A stretch of DNA of 7,139 nt from Halieaceae bacterium. Lineage in GTDB: Bacteria; Pseudomonadota; Gammaproteobacteria; Pseudomonadales; Halieaceae. This document shows positions 5,655 to 7,139 of the stretch, one piece after another (within the stretch, counting starts at the first letter, position 1; each line of letters begins with the position of its first letter). The stretch is from NCBI GenBank assembly GCA_002705465.1, contig PAGS01000026.1, forward strand, positions 1-7,139. Direction: 5' to 3'. The position numbers and the translations under genes were made by a program. The notes under the pieces were generated by a model that was not told where the DNA came from, searched no databases, and saw nothing but the letters and a program-made list of their open reading frames with translations.

Positions 5655-5669
5655 AGAGTGTACCACTCT
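5655..5669 (-). promoter_or_regulatory. sspA promoter: extended -10 within a 15-bp palindrome
   Basis: The minus strand reads AGAGTG GTA CACTCT, a perfect 6-bp inverted repeat around three bases. Inside it TGG-TACACT (5657-5665) is an extended -10 element. The base 17 nt upstream (ATCCTC) is a poor -35, as is usual for extended -10 promoters. Transcription would start near 5650, giving a leader of about 22 nt. The palindrome is placed where a dimeric repressor would block polymerase. No intrinsic terminator with a U tract stands between cytochrome c1 and sspA, so read-through from the bc1 genes is also possible. Confidence 0.5.
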
Positions 5670-5708
5670 ATTGGGGGCAGAGGATGCGCCCGGCCGGTTT
5701 GCGAGTGT

Positions 5709-6491
5709 TTAGTGCACGTCCTTCCAATACTCGCGGTTAAGCAACCAGGCGAAAATGAAAAAGACCACTAAAAACAGCAGCACGTACGTGCCGATCCGTT
5801 GCCGATCAGCTTTAAACGGTTCAGCGGTGTAAGCCAGAAAATTGACTAAATCGTAGATGGCACCGTCGAACTGTTCTACGGACATGGCGCCGGCTGAGGC
5901 CATGCTCATTGTCGCGCACTGACTGGCCTTAGCCGCGGGCAACCCAGCGTCATCAGCGCAAGCGGCCAGACCTTGCAACTCCATCAGCACATGGGGCATG
6001 CCGACGTTGGGATAAACCCGGTTATTAACGCCGTAAGGACGCGACTCATCCTCGTAAAAGGCACGGAGATAAGTGTAGAGCCAATCAGGCTGCCTTGACC
6101 TCGCGACCAGAGTCAGATCTGGCGGGGTTGCACCAAACCACACTTTTGCCTCGCTCTTGTCCATGCTGTTAGACATAAGCGAGCCAAGCTTGATTTCTGG
6201 ATCAAAGACCAAGTTTGCCTTATAAAGATCCACGGGTATCCCCAAATCCCGGGCCACGCGGTTGTGCCTAGAGTATTGGAGCGAATGACACCCCATACAA
6301 TAGCTGGCATAGAGGGCGGCCCCACGCTGTAACGAGGGTTGGTCCGACGGATCGGCCTCAAAAGCGTCACACGGCATCGTGCCGCAGTCGAACGCAGATT
6401 CCGCGCCAACAACCTTGAGCGGCAGAAAGGCTAGCGCACCCACAACTGCTAGAGTACCAAGACTCTTCCACAGGGGCATTCCGCCATCCAT
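5709..6491 (-). other. petC: Cytochrome c1 moiety of the fused reading frame
   Basis: This segment, from an in-frame ATG (Met217 of the visible fragment), equals a complete cytochrome c1 with signal peptide, about 260 residues as in Pseudomonas. Predicted signal peptidase cleavage at VVGA/ES would put the mature N terminus near 6401, in the periplasm, after which one haem c is attached at CMGCH. Two extra cysteines (DCGTMPC, 251-257) follow the cleavage site and another pair (C394, C408) flanks an inserted loop. A separate start here is possible but has no good Shine-Dalgarno sequence and no preceding cytochrome b stop codon. Confidence 0.75.
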
Positions 6492-7139
6492 CGTGACGCG
6501 CTCGGGCTCCGGTGTCCCGCGGTCCAAAGTCGACCACCATGGCATCGCCAGGAAAAACAGAAAGTAGAAGATCGTGCATATCTGGGCGAGCACGGTTCTC
6601 TCCGGAGTCGGCGACTTAACACCCAAAACCCCCAGAATGATAAACGAGACAACGAAGAGCAGCAGCATCACTCTGTTCAACATGCCACGATAGCGCCACG
6701 AGCGAACCGGGTTTCTATCGAGCCATGGTAGCGCAAACGGAATCACTACCGAGATTGCGAAAAACACAAAGCCCCAAAACTTGTCAGGCACAGCACGCAG
6801 TACCGAGTAAAAGGGCGTGAAATACCACACCGGCGCGATATGCTCGGGCGTCTTGAGGCCGTTAGCTTCCTCAAAGTTAGCGTACTCAAGGAAGAACCCG
6901 CCCATTTCTGGAGCAAAAAACAACACGGCGCAAAAGAAAAACAGGAAAACGGCAATGCCCTGCACGTCATGTACCGAATAGTATGGATGGAACTTAATGC
7001 CGTCGAGCGGCACCCCATCTGGCCCCTTGGTCTTCTTGATCTCAACGCCATCCGGGTTGTTGGAGCCCACCTCGTGTAGCGCCAGAATATGCAACACAAC
7101 CAAAGCCAGCAGCACTATCGGCAGTGCGACCACGTGCAA
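5709..7139 (-). CDS. petB-petC: Cytochrome b/cytochrome c1 fusion (bc1 complex), 5' end outside window
   Basis: These are the cytochrome b and c1 subunits of ubiquinol:cytochrome c reductase in the inner membrane. The 476 visible residues run without a stop from within cytochrome b into cytochrome c1. The cytochrome b part (1 to about 215) begins at helix D with the haem ligands His2 and His17 and the GSNNPDG motif (25-31), has the Qo motif PVWY (103-106), and carries the C-terminal membrane helices. A Pro/Glu linker leads to Met217, a signal-peptide-like stretch (221-246, Lys225, hydrophobic core, site VGA/ES) and cytochrome c1 with haem site CMGCH (281-285), PPDLTLVARSR (339-349), axial Met381 in VGMP and a C-terminal anchor ending REYWKDVH. 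Separate genes are usual in gammaproteobacteria; fbcH of Bradyrhizobium is a known fused, cleaved polyprotein. The N-terminal half of cytochrome b lies beyond the right edge. Confidence 0.93.
   Translation of the reverse strand: MHVVALPIVLLALVVLHILALHEVGSNNPDGVEIKKTKGPDGVPLDGIKFHPYYSVHDVQGIAVFLFFFCAVLFFAPEMGGFFLEYANFEEANGLKTPEHIAPVWYFTPFYSVLRAVPDKFWGFVFFAISVVIPFALPWLDRNPVRSWRYRGMLNRVMLLLFVVSFIILGVLGVKSPTPERTVLAQICTIFYFLFFLAMPWWSTLDRGTPEPERVTMDGGMPLWKSLGTLAVVGALAFLPLKVVGAESAFDCGTMPCDAFEADPSDQPSLQRGAALYASYCMGCHSLQYSRHNRVARDLGIPVDLYKANLVFDPEIKLGSLMSNSMDKSEAKVWFGATPPDLTLVARSRQPDWLYTYLRAFYEDESRPYGVNNRVYPNVGMPHVLMELQGLAACADDAGLPAAKASQCATMSMASAGAMSVEQFDGAIYDLVNFLAYTAEPFKADRQRIGTYVLLFLVVFFIFAWLLNREYWKDVH

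Noticed and set aside
5670..5708. Intrinsic terminator after cytochrome c1
   Set aside because: A GGGC/GCCC stem can be drawn on the minus strand, but the loop is nine bases and no U tract follows.
6367..7099. Alternative frames within the cytochrome b/c1 gene
   Set aside because: They coincide with the conserved haem-protein frame and contain no known motif.

Overview
The window holds a compact stretch of core chromosome from a gammaproteobacterium. I infer this from the gene content: a type A RNase P RNA, LpoA, DiaA, DolP, SspA/SspB and a Pseudomonas-like bc1 complex with the PVWY form of the cytochrome b Qo motif. The order bc1 complex, sspA, sspB, dolP, diaA, yraN, lpoA, rsmI, rnpB is, from memory, the one found in Pseudomonas and relatives, with mraZ and the division cluster expected past the left edge. 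Moderately high GC and several non-ATG starts suit a marine lineage in or near Cellvibrionales/Halieaceae, but the exact taxon is a guess. I saw no mobile element, CRISPR array, tRNA or phage gene.

Left part, minus strand: rnpB (3' end cut by the window edge) with its own promoter just after the rsmI stop codon. rsmI encodes the 16S rRNA 2'-O-methyltransferase for C1402. A short divergent region with a symmetric TATA-containing element separates rsmI from lpoA.

Middle, plus strand: lpoA, yraN, diaA and dolP form a tight co-directional unit (gaps of 27 and 31 bp, then an ATGA overlap). LpoA is the outer-membrane lipoprotein activator of PBP1A, YraN is a nuclease-fold protein of unclear role, DiaA is a SIS-domain regulator of DnaA, and DolP is a BON-domain outer-membrane lipoprotein. 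The unit therefore mixes peptidoglycan synthesis, replication control and envelope integrity.

Right part, minus strand: the bc1 complex reading frame, then sspA and sspB, running toward dolP. sspB and dolP converge and overlap by 8 bp. SspA binds RNA polymerase; SspB delivers ssrA-tagged proteins to ClpXP. At the right edge cytochrome b (C-terminal half only) and cytochrome c1 lie in one uninterrupted reading frame, a polyprotein layout known from Bradyrhizobium fbcH and unexpected here.

I see no wholly new system. The points most worth checking are the cytochrome b/c1 fusion, a DiaA whose SIS ligand-binding motifs are lost, the shared rsmI/lpoA promoter with an apparently leaderless lpoA, a palindrome over the sspA extended -10, and an RNase P RNA that seems to lack the GGU motif that pairs with tRNA CCA.
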